Positions 10,385 through 23,046 of a DNA stretch of 64,000 nt are shown here, piece by piece. The stretch is from Amanita rubescens. Its lineage: Eukaryota > Basidiomycota > Agaricomycetes > Agaricales > Amanitaceae. Numbering within the stretch: position 1 is the first letter of the stretch; each line of letters opens with the position of its first letter. The DNA is taken from contig WION01000056.1 of the NCBI GenBank assembly GCA_015039365.1, positions 62,001-126,000 of the forward strand, given 5' to 3'. Under the pieces are notes generated by a model, which was given only the letters and a program-made list of their open reading frames with translations, had not been told where the DNA came from and made no database searches. The position numbers were made by a program, and so were the translations under genes.

Positions 10385-12497
10385 TTACAATGTTCCTTGT
10401 AATGTAGTTGGGATAATAGCAGCCCGACCAAAGTAGCAGAAGTATGTCTGCGTATAGTATCGGGCGAGGGCATATTCATAGTATAATAATTCAATCTCAG
10501 GAGTGTCGACTGTGGGTGTAGGCAATCGTGCTAGATCATGATATCGATGATAATCAACCCATTCAAACATCACCCGGCGCAGTGCGTTGAGATATGGTAA
10601 CCGATCCCGGACGTTAGGCGATGCCAAACCCCGACGAGCATTTTGAACCGAGACTGACGCAAGGTGGTGAGGTTGGTCAGGACGGAAGTAGAAACAGCGC
10701 AAAATAAGCTCCTCCCGTACTAAAGAGCCCAGCTCCTGAGGTCGATTCTCAAACAAGCGTCGATCGAGAGCGCGGCGGTCCAGCATGAGGAGTTCGAACC
10801 GAAATGATAATTCCGAAATCCCCCACATGTTTTCCTGCGCCTCGTGTACCGAGAATTCCCTATCAGGAACCTTGTGGAGATTGGATACGTCGATGCCTAA
10901 TTCAGTCGCCTCTGGTAACAGCAAAAGTTTGAGAAATTCCCGAGAAGCCCCTGCCTTGCTCTCTGAATTAGGTGCACGCGCACCAAGTAACGTACGCCAG
11001 TCCTGGCCCGAAAGTAGCTGGACCTTAGAGGCATTTGACGCCAGGCGATAGATGCATATGTCGCGTATGACAGTCCAGGCAGTGAGATACCGGTTGCGTC
11101 GATTAGCGTTGTCACCAGAACAGAAAATGCCAGGTTCGGGGAACGCATACTTCCCGTCATTGTCTGCGAGCTTGGTTTGCGAAAACAGCATTTCCAGACT
11201 ATGATCCACAGCACCAAGTGCCTTCTGCCACGATTCTAGCGGAAACGACATGTATGGGCTGTCAATCGGATCGAACTTATCGCGGGATAGAGGTTGACCT
11301 GGTTTCCCAGAGCGCCGAGGATCTGCCGAAATGAGAATATGCGCAATGCGTTGAAAAGAGTAACCTACACGGTTGGGATCTTGCACTAGTGCTCCGATGA
11401 TTCTGCGACGGCCCAGCAGTACGGCTGTTCTGGACAAACTCGTGGGGTCTGATTCCTTTGGTATTGCCATCGCTGAAAAGGTCCGTGTAGCAAAGTGATT
11501 TCAGTCCATGTTTGGAAATTGCACAAAATCTGTTGTAATTTGAATCCCCAACGTATATACGCGGGAAAGGCACGGGGTAATCGTCCAATTCCAAAGTATC
11601 TTTTGGTTGAATGACGCTTGTGATAGTCAAGATATTCTCGGTAGAAAAGGAGGACAGGGGACGTATAAGCCAATATGGGATGCCTGCAGAAAACAGCCTC
11701 TCCGCAACATGGGCATCTCGAACGAAGCAACCGATGACATTAGCCGTCGTCTTTGAGGGAGGGATATGGCCGTCCATGTGGGGTTCGTAGATCTCTATGT
11801 AGTCCATCAGAGCCCGGAGTTCCATCCACTGACGTTGAACTTGTCGACATTCAAATAGAACTTCTTTTCGCGTCATTGCAATTGCTCTCAAGCGACTGAG
11901 AGTACGGTGGAGGTTTGCGGAAAGTGAACGCGTTAAAGGATGCTGATTACTGGGATCATTTTTTGTTCGATATTGCCCCACTCGTTGGTTCAACCGTTCG
12001 CAAGATTGCTCCATCGATCGTAATTCTTGATGAGGCAGGAATCTGATACCAATATTCCATCCGTGGCGTAGCGTTGGCTCAAAATCTCGATGGGTGGGAT
12101 TCCACCACATGATTGAATCCTCTGCCGCTTGTCCTTCAGGTTTGGGAATGCAGCAGAGGTATGGTGCTGAGTGGGAAAATGGTTGAGGCCATTGCGTGTG
12201 ATCATCTGGACCGTAACGACCATCGAACCTTCCGTATACATTGCAAGGACCAGGAGGTGAGAACAGGTCCTCTTGATTTGGCGTAGCGATATAGAAGTCA
12301 GAATGTCGGGGATGAAGAGCGGCAACACGACCGTCAAATGGCCCGAGAGGGACTGAGAAGTTCACATTAAATAACAATGAACTACTGTCATAAGCCAATT
12401 CCAACTTACCATCAGTTCTCCGATTCTCAAGTAAAATCTTTGCTCCTACAGACAACGAGAATGTAGGCGGCATGTTCAATGAGTCGGCAACTGTCAT
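10385..12497 (-). CDS. Unknown 667-aa protein of a fungal family
   Basis: Three minus-strand exons, 12497-12410, 12352-11525 and 11472-10385, join to 668 codons including stop. The introns are 12409-12353 (GTAAGTTG...TCTCAG) and 11524-11473 (GTGCAA...TTTTCAG). The frame is unbroken. The protein starts MTVADSLNMPPTF. The middle carries NVIGCFVRDAHVAERLF and AGIPYWLIRPL, a phrase I associate with uncharacterised Agaricomycete proteins that often sit near transposons; this association is from memory, not a search. The C-terminal third has SMSFPLESWQKAL-like and FEWVDYHRYHDL segments. No signal peptide, membrane span or catalytic motif is clear. The same frame extends upstream to 12647 with a hydrophobic stretch, but a good intron (GTAGGT...TTCTCAG) sits there, so I start at 12497. 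Confidence 0.72.
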
Positions 12498-13113
12498 TAC
12501 TAGTGGCTGAGAATAACATGAAAAACAGAGGCTGAGAAAACCTACCGAATTGAATATTAATAGCACAAATGAAGAAGCCTTCAAAAAGCACCGAAGATGA
12601 CTTCGAGTCAGTCGCCCTAATACTACTAATAGTAATAGTATGGTCACGTCGGATGCACGTTGAACTCCGACGCCGCGTTAGTACTCATCGGGAATCAAAC
12701 TTCCCTAGCAGTCACGGTACTCCAATTGAAATATGCCCCTGAGTCTTTCTGAGTCGCAAACAGTCAAGAACTTGAACCGTTGATCCCCTAGTTCCAGACC
12801 TCTAGCAGTTTCTCTGGCTTACGCTGTCCCTCTGCTTCTTCTCTCAACTGTTCCAAACCATTCTGTTCGGGGTCTCGATCTGACCCGCTGAGCCTGAGCC
12901 TGGCGGCACTAATGCTACTGCCTACTATTGGCCGCCATTTGGAAACATTGACCTCACTGATTCCTAGACTCTGGCAACGTTGGCCTCTCAGGTTGTGGCC
13001 CGAGCGTGAGAGTCTAGAGGAGACATGAAACCATATCGGGCTAATACTGCTAGCATGCGGCTAGTGTGAAGGCCAGCGCCTATCACCCGTACTACCCTGC
13101 ACCACTCTGCCCC
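12498..13113. other. Divergent intergenic region
   Basis: Lies between two genes transcribed away from each other and so should hold both promoters. No TATA box or other site stands out. The upstream part may contain a 5' UTR intron of the minus-strand gene (about 12509-12545). Confidence 0.5.
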
Positions 13114-15802
13114 ATGGCCGAGTCCCCTGAACGGGAACAGCTCCGCCAGCGTTTCCGAAATGTCATCGCTCTCTACCGTCTTGTTCGGTGTATCAACGAA
13201 GGCTACCCGTCGCTGCCCGATTCATCTGCTCCAAAGCTCGAAGCACTCCCGAGCCGGCGCAATGTACTCGAAGCTATAACGACTATTCTGGTAGTAGACC
13301 ATGAAATCCTCGCGGCTGCATCTTTCTCCGAAGCCACAGACGATAGCCAGGTCTCAGTTACCGGTAGTCTTGTGTGTGTCTCCTCTGACGAGGTCGTTCA
13401 GGAACTCCGCAATCCCAGGCAAAGTCCACTGGAAAATGCGAATACTGAGCACACTGCGGATATCGACCTTGATTTTCCGCTGGAGATCGATACCGAGGGC
13501 ATCAATACTCATAGTACAAAAGTCGTCGCTATCAGCAACCCACACACGGCGCATCAGAAATTACCACAATTCCAATTTTCCAGTACCAACCCCCAGGGCC
13601 TCTGCCTTGTTAAAGATGGACGTGACTTGTGGTGTATGATTAAGGATGATGATGAGGATACAGGCTGGGAAAACATTATACAGAAGTACGTCTTTGGCTA
13701 TACTTGCACCTTCCAATACTTATCCAATTGGCAATGATCAGTCAACCCACTTTGCCGGATCACGTAACAACTTTAAATTCCTACCTTAACGACTACAGGC
13801 TCAGCACCTCGCAATGCCAAAAACAGTTTGAACGTAAATTTTCCAAATATCTAATCGCAGCATGTTGGAGGAAGATGCATCGACGGATGACGACTTGGTC
13901 CTCACTGGGGCTCCTCTATAATTTAGCACATATTCCAACCGAAACATTGAGGAAAATTACAAACAAACGAACAGTGGTCTTTGACCAAAGGCTGTCGCGC
14001 TACTTAACGATCCTTAAAGAAAGTCATTCCGATGTTCTCTTTGGTTACAATCCTGTCACAGTCGAGCCGCGTACGGAGCAAATTCCTCGTCCGAACATAG
14101 CTTTACTTCAGAAAACCACGGGTTACAATATTATCTACAATGACGCCGAAACGGCCATCAACTTTCACCAGTTTTTCATTCACCTTCTCCTTGGCTTTGT
14201 GAAAGCATTGGCGCGTTTGTCCAAGGCTATGAAGAGAAAGGTCAATGAATCACCCGATATCAAGGAAATTACCAGTGCCATAGCGTCTGCCGCTCCTATC
14301 GTCCGTGCGTTGGTCATGGTGGTACACTCCGATGCGCTGGAAACACATCTACAAATGCTTCGTACAACAGAGGCTGAGCTGAGGATGCCCACGATCGATT
14401 CGATACCAAATTATACGAAGTTCGCCACGGCAAACGACCTTATCTTAGGAAAGGGGTACAAAGATGCCAAGGGCAAAGGGAGGGACAAAGGTGCCAAGGA
14501 CGAGGACAAGGGCGTCGAAAGCAGGGACAAAGGTGCCAAGGATGAGGACAAGGGCGTCGAAAGCAGGGACAAAGGTGCCAAAGACGAGGACAAGGGCGTC
14601 GAAAGAAGGGACATGAATACCAAGGGCGAGGGCAAGGGCGAGGGCATGAATGAAGGAGGTACGAATGACGAGGACGAGAACGAAAACGAAAACGGCTACC
14701 CGGGGTATGGCGAAGCAGAGGAAGATGAGAATGCCGACTTGGTGTGTTCGGCATATACGGCGGATCATACGGTTCTCAGAAGGTGGATCATGACGTTTGT
14801 CGGTCATTTCTCAGCGAAGCGCATCCTGGAAAGGCACGTTACGGGCGCTGGCTTGGATAAGCCTGTCGACATCCGTCTCATTGCTGTGAAGCGCGCGTCA
14901 GCGTTTCTCAGTTCCTGGGACGACATGAAAGGTCTAATTAAGGATGTGACAGCACCTCTATATGCATTTCAACCAGATGACTTTGTCCGACGCTGTGTTG
15001 AAAAGCTTTCCACCCATGTCATGCCCAATGCATCCGACAATGCATCCGGAAATGCATCCAATGAAATGACTTCTCAGCCTGAGCGCTGGGGGTTTGGGAT
15101 GCTGCTCAATGCCGACATCAAGAGTCACGCGGACCAGGACGGGTTGGTGAAATACACTGGATGCCAACACTGCGAGATAATTGTGGCAGTGCTTATGCTC
15201 TATTATCAAGAGTTCATCCCTGACTCTCAGGAAAACCGCGAGCTTCTGAACCTCTGCAAGGTATTACACCTACCCATACTTTACTTCGCTGTTCTGATCA
15301 GCTACAGAAACTTGATCATAGATGGATTGCAGTGTCGAAGCGATGTTGCCCCGTTTGTTGGGAATTGCTGTCCATTCTACGGGAGCACCCTTCCCATCCA
15401 GCCTTGGAAGTTCGTGGCCGTCATTCTACCGTTTACCAAGTTGATTTGCCACCGGGGCTCCCAGTCCCCGTCATTCGAAATCTCCTTGACTTCTTTGAAC
15501 ACAAGTTGTACGATGAACTCAAAAACCTGGATCAGAGCGGTAGGGGCAGTCACAAGCGTAATCTCTCCATAGAAAGCGATGCCGGTTTATCCACTGGCAC
15601 AATTAGCACCGAAAGTCTAGACAGTGCAGGTATCAACAGCGAAATCGAGTCTGCTAGGCGGCATTCTCTCGCCAGCCCTGAACAAATTGTCCCTGAACTT
15701 AACTCAACTCCCATCTCCCGTTCCGGATTGAGGCGCTCCCATCCCAAATCGGGTTTCTCCCGTTCTAGCGAGTCGATTCAGGGGATAGGAAGCCTTGAGT
15801 GA
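13114..15802 (+). CDS. OTT_1508-like nucleic-acid/nucleotide deaminase-fold protein, 863 aa
   Basis: Exons 13114-13685, 13742-15260 and 15302-15802 join to 863 residues (introns 56 and 41 bp). I start at the first ATG (MAESPEREQLRQRF). Near residues 664-669, TGCQHCEI supplies an H-C-E pair, and after the second intron WIAVSKRCCPVCWELL supplies C712/C713-x2-C716. Together these form the H-x-E...C-x2-C zinc site of the deaminase superfamily, in the arrangement known for the fungal OTT_1508-like group. Such enzymes deaminate bases or nucleotides, or act as effectors; the substrate here is unknown. Residues about 440-500 hold three copies of a 14-aa charged repeat plus an acidic run, probably a disordered linker. 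The last 90 residues are Ser-rich. The call rests on the motif order and spacing. Confidence 0.75.
14484..14609 (+). repeat. In-frame 42-bp minisatellite, three units
   Basis: Units 14484-14525, 14526-14567 and 14568-14609 encode DKGAKDEDKGVESR with minor changes. The period is a multiple of three, so copy-number change would lengthen or shorten the linker of the deaminase-like protein without breaking its frame. Confidence 0.9.
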
Positions 15803-18800
15803 TACAGGCTCAAGTTTGTCCATATTAGCGTTCAACTCCTCCTTCAGCCTTTACCCCTCTCAGTCTTTCTCCGAGTGCATATTCATTCTCTTGTAAAATA
15901 GCTGCCCTGTTCGATGGATTCAATCCCTTGATGACCATCCAACCGCTGTTTAGATCAACGTCGGCTTCAGCTGTCCGGAGTGTTTTATTTTTTTGTTCAT
16001 TAGATTGTTATACCGCGCGAGCTAGTTGTTTATTGATAATGAACATCGTGTAAACTACTACGAAATCAACATTTCATGGGCCGTAGCAGAGGTCACAATA
16101 TGTGACTGACAACCGTGACAGTGATTTACCAACATGACATACAGTGGTACTGGCAGTATCATGTACCCCGCTTCGCCGACTTCGACACCTCAACAAGGAT
16201 CTCTACCCACTGCAGTCCCACCATGTCACACTCACTACCGGATCTCACCATTATCATCACGCCGGTGTTATGGGACAAGCGAAGCACTGTCTGGCGAGTC
16301 TACGGAGGCGACCCTGTCACCATGATTCACTAGCTCTGCTGAGCAACCCCTGTGATATCGTTCATATATCCTCATTCACTGACAGCACACATCTGCTACG
16401 ACCGAGTGCCGTATAGTTATGTGAGGGGGACTGGTGGAGCTTTGGCACCACGAGATGTTGACGGGCACTGTAAGTGGAGTGCCATGCTCAATATTTTTGA
16501 CCTCACGCGCCTCAAGTTCTGCCTCCTGACCTAGTAATGGGCCTGATAATTACTCTAGCAGCACTCGACACGACTGCACCGCTGCCACCGACATCGCTTC
16601 CAAATCTCGGGAGCAGCGATCTGCTCAAAGGTTGGCAGGCAGAACAAGGACAACGGGAGGAAGCAGCCGCCCTCCAGCGAGAGACTACTATCGGCAAGCG
16701 TGTCCGATGGATCACATGTCACGGCTGGCGCTGTCGCGCCATTCTCGCCTCTTTCTCTCCTCCCACCACCATGCCCGCCTACCTGACACCCCCCACTGCC
16801 CTAAATCCACTCACTCAGGTATGGCTTTGCATCATCTTGTGCAAAGACGATCTCAGTTTACTCTCCTCTCCCCTGAATGAGGTGAATGTCTCATTTTCAT
16901 CAAATTTGTATCTACCACGCTAATCAACTCCTTAGATTGCACATATATCTGTTCAAAAGCAACACCCAGCCACCTCCAACATTTCATATTTATGTCACCT
17001 CCGGTCGCACCCCGCCATTCGCCCTGTAGCCCCCAATTTGCACGTTGGCGACACGATCGCCCAATTTAGCAGGTGCCCATCTCTTCAGGTAAATGGGATG
17101 TTTTATTTATGTCCACGCAAGACGCTGGCAGTTGATTATGACCGAGGCAACTAGCTGCCCAATCCCACTCCCTTAGACCTTCATTTGTTGATACATGCAT
17201 GGATGGCAACGCTACACCAAAGTTATCGAAGAACCCTCTAGAACATTACTCCAGGGAATATCTCTGAGCGCATTGCAGGGAGTTCTCTCATTCACATTCG
17301 CCGCGTGCCTATCAAGAACGCCACATTTACAGCGGCTGTGGCTCGTCCGACACAGCCTCTGCTTACCGATGCAAATCACCGTTCTATTCAGCCTCGAGGG
17401 GCTCCGCCGTGTCCGAAACTGCGGAAAAACGAAGGACAGCCTGGAAGCGTGGAGCAGGCAACTAGCTTCCCCACCGCCATCCCTCGCAGCCCTTCACCGT
17501 CCATATTTCGACAAGAATGGTGTTCCGCTCTTCTTCTATCTAGAGGATCAACCGCTCCGGAAGGAAAGGGCCTGGGATAACTTCAACCACCAGCTGGAGA
17601 ACCGCGAGCAACGACATTAAGTCTAAACCATCCACCCCGCATTTTTCGTTTCGTTCTGCTTACGTTCTTTGTTAGAAGGAAATGTTGCAATCGTACCACG
17701 AGCGATTGCAACATTTGTTCCACCACTTTCAGCCCACCCTCAACTGTCACCTGGTCGACAGCAATGAGCCAAACCCGCGAGTCAACAAGATCCTTGACAA
17801 GAGGACCGGAAATGAGATCGAGGGGAGAAAGGGGGTCCTCCACATCGTTCAATGTTGGCATGCCCAAGGCCACCCGTTCAATTCCTTTTCCCTTCCTTAT
17901 TTTGCCATTTTTTTTGATGAATCATCGAGGACAAAGAGATTGTTACTACACCTGGCGCATCCTCTCCTCCCTCTTCCGGCTTCCCAACAACTCCATCCCC
18001 ATTTAGACCACCCCTCCAGGCCCTGTTGTACCCCGCCTCCCCAATGGCCGTAAGTATCCCATCTCATTAAGTATAACCTTAGCGTACTAAGCACTGCCTT
18101 AGATCGTCCGCATTTGCATTCAAAGCACCACCCAGCCTTCCCAACGTTTCGTATATATGCTACCTATTGCTGCACCCCGCCCGACGCGTCTAGACGAACC
18201 AAGGAAGAGGTGCAGGAATCGATAATCGCCAGGTTTGATGTTCTCTCAGTCACTGTTCTACGTTCGCGATGCTTGTTCTCACTCTATACATAGCTAATTC
18301 TTATCAAACTCCAATGACTACCTCAAAGCGAGGCATTCATTCATCCCCCATTTCTACGGTGCCCTACTCAACTTCCTCTCCCGCTAGCTGGGTGCTTCAA
18401 TCTTAAACACATTTATGTTTAATACGCTAACTATTATCCTACCCTGTACAAAAAGCACCTCACCATCACCCTCGACCTTTTCTCTCTATACCAGCATTGC
18501 CCACGCCCCCTGGTTTGCCCTGCAGCGATCGTTTTACAAGATAGGCGCTTCCCAAATTGGGAAGGCGAGTCATCACATCCGTCACATGTCACAATTGGCA
18601 GTCCGGTCCACGGTACGATCAGCCCGGGTGTAAAGGTGGTAGCCAGACGCTGGGCAGAAAAGTCAGTATCCTCGGGCTTGGACTCCCCTCAGATATCCGG
18701 CTGCCGACGCTTGGAGGCACCTCTTCCATTGTCTCGGCGACCGCACAATCGAACTCTAACCGGTTGAAGCTGTCGAGGCTACCGCTGATCTCCTCGCACA

Positions 18801-21301
18801 TGCAAGGGAGGAAGACGAGCAGGTGAGAGAACGAGGAGATGGAAAGGCTGATGAGGGCTAGGATGGACATGAAGGGTTCTCTCCGGGTGTCAATCCGAGA
18901 TGGATTGGAACGAGAAGGAAAACGAGAACGACGACGATGGGAGTAGAACTTTAATGAGACTCATCGCTCACTTCCTCAAACTCGCTCGTAGACATTGGGA
19001 GACTCCATTGCATGTCCGCTGCACCCCATCTCCTCAGGCGTGCTTGCCATGTGGTTCAGCTTTCTGACAGTTAACAGTGAGTGGTTGGGAGAGATATATT
19101 GAAAGTGCCCAACACGTTTATAAAGGGGCAGAAGCGGGTGTGAAGAGGTTGATTGACTAGTGCGAAGGAGATGGCGACGACGAATGTCGTCGTTGACCGT
19201 TAATAACGTCGTTAGTTGTATTATAATCTTGAATCTTATCTAAATCCGACGCCTTCGATTAAAATCACTTGTAAGATGAGCTGGTTCCGGTTGGTAGCAC
19301 TGAGTACTGAAGTACTGATGGCTGATGATTGCTAGCCTGTGACTGGTGTGACAACGGCTCTGCTGCCATTGAAGCAGGCTCGGACTTCCAGCCTGGCGGC
19401 AGCAACCTCTTCTTCTCTCCTCGCTCTCCTATCATGCCCTTTCGATATTCAAGACCACCGCGCAGAAAGCACAGGAGTTAGACGTTACGTCGCTCTCAAA
19501 GGATAGCTAGACTCTCGAGTCGCCCTTTCTCGGCCGAACATGCGCATACAGTATTTTTTCAATCTGAATAGTTGTCTCGATGTTGGATCCAGTTTCATTG
19601 GTTGAGTTTTTGGCAAGGTCACTATCCTCTCGTCAACTCTTTTGTGATAGAATCTGATATTTTTTCACGATATTCTCATCAATGATTCTGGATCTCACCT
19701 GCTCTCTCATTCTTTGTGCAAGTAAATGTTCTGCTTGCGAATTGGATGGCAGGTTAAGTATAGCATAAACGCCAGTGTAGTAGTTTCTCAATGCGAATTC
19801 AAGCTCTGGAGCCATTCGACTGACGTGTTGTCGCCCGCCATCCCGGTTTCTAGGAGGTGAAGTGAGACGGTGAAAAGGGTCCGAAGTTTGTCCAACGCGC
19901 CATCAAAGGCGGCTATCGCAGAGCTCCGTTTCGCTGTCACGAGTTAGTGGAGGATCAGGGTGCCGAAGAGATCGCCAGGAAGAGGTCACGCAAAGACCTT
20001 TAGTGAAGGTAGAAGATGCCTGCTTGGACGACGAGAAACGCTCGGACGATGATGCGGCGCCTACACTGAGTTCGTCCTTGGAGCAATTCCCATAGGGTGA
20101 GGCGAGGCCAGTTGCGATGTATGGTAACGGTGAAGGTAAATGGCATATTTTATTTATGTCCGCCCAAGACTCTGATCCTCCTGTGCGTATAGGTGTCGTG
20201 CCTGCCTTGGACGCGGCAACGAATAGAATGACCTTGCGCGGGTGATTGTGATCTTGAATTTGGAGGCAATGCCTGGCGCTACACCCAAGTTACTCCAGAG
20301 AACGTCGTCTATATCTTCTCTGACGTAGTATTGGGTGGACCCAAGGATCGAGTGAGTCGGCAGGCGAGGTCTTCATTGACCAGGAGATTTTACCTTGGTT
20401 GAAGCTGTTGGAAGGAACTTCGTAACAATCGCAGGTTCTTTAATTGTCACTGAGGGTGAAACGGAGGTACTTGGTCTTGCCGCGGGTGTTCTGCAGAGCT
20501 CCCGAGTTCCAACCACGCCAGTCTGGGAAAGGTGCGAAATATCCAGACAGGGTGGGCAGAAAAAATAATCAAGGTTGTAGGACGGGGACGATGGATAACT
20601 AACAGGAAGGCCTACCTCGCTGCGCTTGCCGCCCAATGCTTCAACATAGTACATTTGCCGTACTATTGCAGAACCACGCTTTCTGACTCCATTCCCTGTC
20701 GGAGATATACTAGTAGTAACTAAGCCTTCAGCAACAAGTCTTCGTTTAATATTTCAAGGCTATCAAAATCGTATTTCCTTTATTACAGCAGTAATTGCAG
20801 ATAAGGGAGAGCCTGCCATTGCACCCGAGGCCAGCACCATCGGGAAAGTGGTAAAGTGTGGGAAAGGCGACAAGAAGCGTAGGGGGCGGGAAGTTCCTCT
20901 GCACGGGTCGTCTACCGCTAACATAGTGGCACTGTGGCAGCAACTGGTGGACTGTACTACTAGTAGTACTAGTCCAATGATCAATCGGAGCCAAAGAGAG
21001 GGCCAAAGAGAGGGCCAAAGAGAGGGCCAAAGAGAGAGTCTGTCACGTAAATGTTACCATTCGAGTCGGCATCCCGACTCGTAGCGATCGTATACCTCCT
21101 GTCGCTCTCTTATTGTCCCTCCCTCTTTTTCAGGATCTACTCATTCACCACTTAGCTGGGATTTTGGACTTCCTGCGCATGAACCAGATACATCTATCGA
21201 GATTTGTCAATTAGAAGGACAGCACTTCTACTAAAGGGAATAAAGGAGCAATCATGGAAATTTCATCAACCGTATTTCTGCAACCGTGCTTCGTTACCCC
21301 G
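15803..21301. other. Long gene-poor region with decayed duplicated segments
   Basis: No gene I can defend in 5.5 kb. Open frames such as 16537-16923 and 17195-17620 (plus) show no clear domain; the C-terminal FDKNGVPLFFYLEDQ of the latter is suggestive but unsupported. Three segments recur in diverged form: 16933-17025 with 18098-18185, 17090-17130 with 20132-20172, and 17200-17260 with 20258-20310. This suggests an old dispersed element or gene fragment. A CTCTTTGG-type repeat lies at 20985-21045. Confidence 0.5.
20985..21045 (-). repeat. CTCTTTGGCTCTC dispersed repeat, copy 3
   Basis: On the plus strand this reads as four units of GGCCAAAGAGAG. Reverse-complemented, it is the CTCTCTTTGGCC array followed by CTCCGATTGATCATTGG and an ACTAGTACTACTAGTAGTAC palindrome at 20955-20975, the same order as the copy near 10200. 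Confidence 0.7.
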
Positions 21302-21302
21302 G

Positions 21303-22345
21303 TCAGTCGGATAGCTCCGAGTCTGAACCAGACTCATCCGTCGTTTGCGGCCTACAGCAATGCTTATGAAACATGTGATGTGTAGCAATGAGCCCACACG
21401 CGTCACACTTGACAAACAAGCCGAGGAATTGCTCTTCGGTTAATCCAGGCTTTTCCTTAAGCTCCAGCTGCCATAAATTCCACCAGTCGGTTCGGCGACG
21501 CAAATCCATCCCTTCAAACTCAGGAGCAGGGAAGGGCGGGTCCATCATATCTGCTGCACGCTTTTCATCACAACCGATCCATCTTTTAAAGGATATCCTC
21601 TACATACCAACTCGAGAATATGTCCGCCCTACGGCTATACCCCTCTCCTCCCTTTCGGTGAAGACTTGTGGAGGGCAGGGTGTACCTTGCAATCCGTAAG
21701 TGCCAGATTGGTATAGAACTGAAAACGTTAGAAACTAACCTCTCAGGGGATAGGTCTTCAAAAAGACACCCTTCTTGGGGTATATCCTCTCTATTGGTAC
21801 TGCGTGAGGAAGGCGTCAGTTCTCGCTACGCCAAAGGACTTGTGAAATGAAGACGAACCCAAATAACCGCACTGGTGCTTCGCGCATTCGGCGACATACT
21901 CTCCTTTGTACGGACCATCTATAGCTAAGTAGATGGCTGCTTCCTTATACGGTGCTTTTTTACTGAACCGTTCCAACAGGGGGCATAGGCATCCTGGCCC
22001 AAGGTACTCATGAGTTTGACGATATTGGCGCAATCCATCTGGTGGTACACGGGCTCCATCATTGATCGGCCTATGAAGAATGCAAGTTCAATAATCATAG
22101 TAATCGTGGAAGTCATGGTTACTTGCCAATAATGCGTGACTAAGTCCTGTTTAGCGGGATCGTAGGACAAGACGTGGTAGGTCGACTCATTGACAGCATA
22201 CAGTAACTTTTGTCTGTAGGTTGGGATAGTTGAGAATGGTAACGGTCTGGGATTTCTGGACATTCGGGATAGATCGAGCGGGTCGGTGTCCAATTTCAGC
22301 ACTAAGGGATGATGTTGACGTCTCTGGCTAGGAATAGGCTCTTAT
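21303..22345 (-). pseudogene. Unknown Agaricomycete protein, decayed copy A
   Basis: Minus-strand exons read KVTHYDQ, then YRQKLLYAVNEST and SYDPAKQDLVTHYW; YRQTHEYLGPGCLCPLLE and YVAECAKHQCGYL; VPIERIYPKKG; and a last exon with DPPFPAPEFEGMDL, LTEEQFLGLFVKCDACGLIA and a Ser/Glu tail ending at 21303. Introns at about 21791-21850, 21690-21745 and 21555-21605 match those of copy B in position. An in-frame TAA (22340-22342) and a one-base frame slip between the YDPAKQ and PPDG exons mark it as broken. The family is familiar from uncharacterised Agaricomycete proteins with GEYVAECA...CGYL; its role is unknown. It lies in tandem, same strand, with copy B. Confidence 0.65.
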
Positions 22346-22700
22346 ATTTCGGTCGCCTGGTCATAATGAGTCACCTTGGCGTCCCTGAACAATCCGTCTC
22401 CCACGTGATTCAGTGCCATTGAATGCACATGCCAAGGGCAGCAGGAGAACAACCCAGTATACACTCAACGAATATAAAATAAAGCTCCGGTTCAAATATT
22501 GTCAATTGCAGGTGACCTTTTGGCGTGGAATGCCGCCAACCTACGTCGATCAGGCTTTGGAAATCTCTGCGTGCATAAATAGTATACGATCGTCTATTGA
22601 GGGATGTACTCTAGAGGGTCGGGATAATGGTAATATCGTTAAATTGTGGAGAATCATGAAGTTCAAAGGAATATCAAATATCCAGCTGGTTAGTTTCAAG

Positions 22701-22714
22701 TTATGGCTCACAAC
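22701..22714 (-). pseudogene. Detached 3' end of copy B
   Basis: Across the Tc1 insertion, copy B continues as HSCEP then TAA (22701-22703), matching HCCRP at the same place in copy A. The transposon therefore separated only the last few codons from the gene. Confidence 0.6.
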
Positions 22715-22716
22715 TA

Positions 22717-22928
22717 CAGTAACCCTCAAAACCGTTCCAATGTTTGGCTATCCTGAAGAGATTGACCTACCATGCAATGGGAAGAATTTACAAAATTAGT
22801 GGAAATTCACAGATGATAGTGTAGCATCTGAGCTTGAATTTGAGCCTATAACATTGTCAATTGAGTCAGTGGTTCATGATATATAAAATGATCTGTGAGG
22901 CCATGTCATTGGAACGGTTTTGTGGCTG
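22717..22928 (+). repeat. Left TIR of Tc1 element
   Basis: 212 bp, inverse of 24092-24303. The outer CAGTAACCC abuts the TA duplication. The repeat contains an internal inverted pair (outer AAAACCGTTCCAATG, inner CATTGGAACGGTTTT). Confidence 0.95.
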
Positions 22929-23046
22929 ACATGGTGAGATGACAAAACTGGATCTGGTGGTCGTGGGAATGCATTGACAGTCATGTGACAATGTTTAATA
23001 AGTTGAACATACACCAAATAATCATCAACAACACTTGCTTCTTACC

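Noticed and set aside
12498..12647. Hydrophobic N-terminal extension of the 667-aa protein, looking like a signal peptide.
   Set aside because: A good intron (GTAGGT...TTCTCAG) lies within it and the extension is AT-rich leader-like sequence; the ATG at 12497 is preferred.
13066..13113. Start of the deaminase-like protein at 13066.
   Set aside because: The codon there is GTG, not a usual fungal start; the first ATG is 13114.
14411..14807. Minus-strand Pro/Cys/Leu repeat ORFs.
   Set aside because: Antisense shadows of the 42-bp coding minisatellite in the deaminase-like gene.
16537..16923. Plus-strand ORF of 128 codons.
   Set aside because: No domain, low-complexity composition, and neighbouring frames equally open.
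17195..17620. Plus-strand ORF ending FDKNGVPLFFYLEDQ, possibly a BRCT-like start.
   Set aside because: Only one short stretch is suggestive; the rest shows nothing, so it is left as unsupported.
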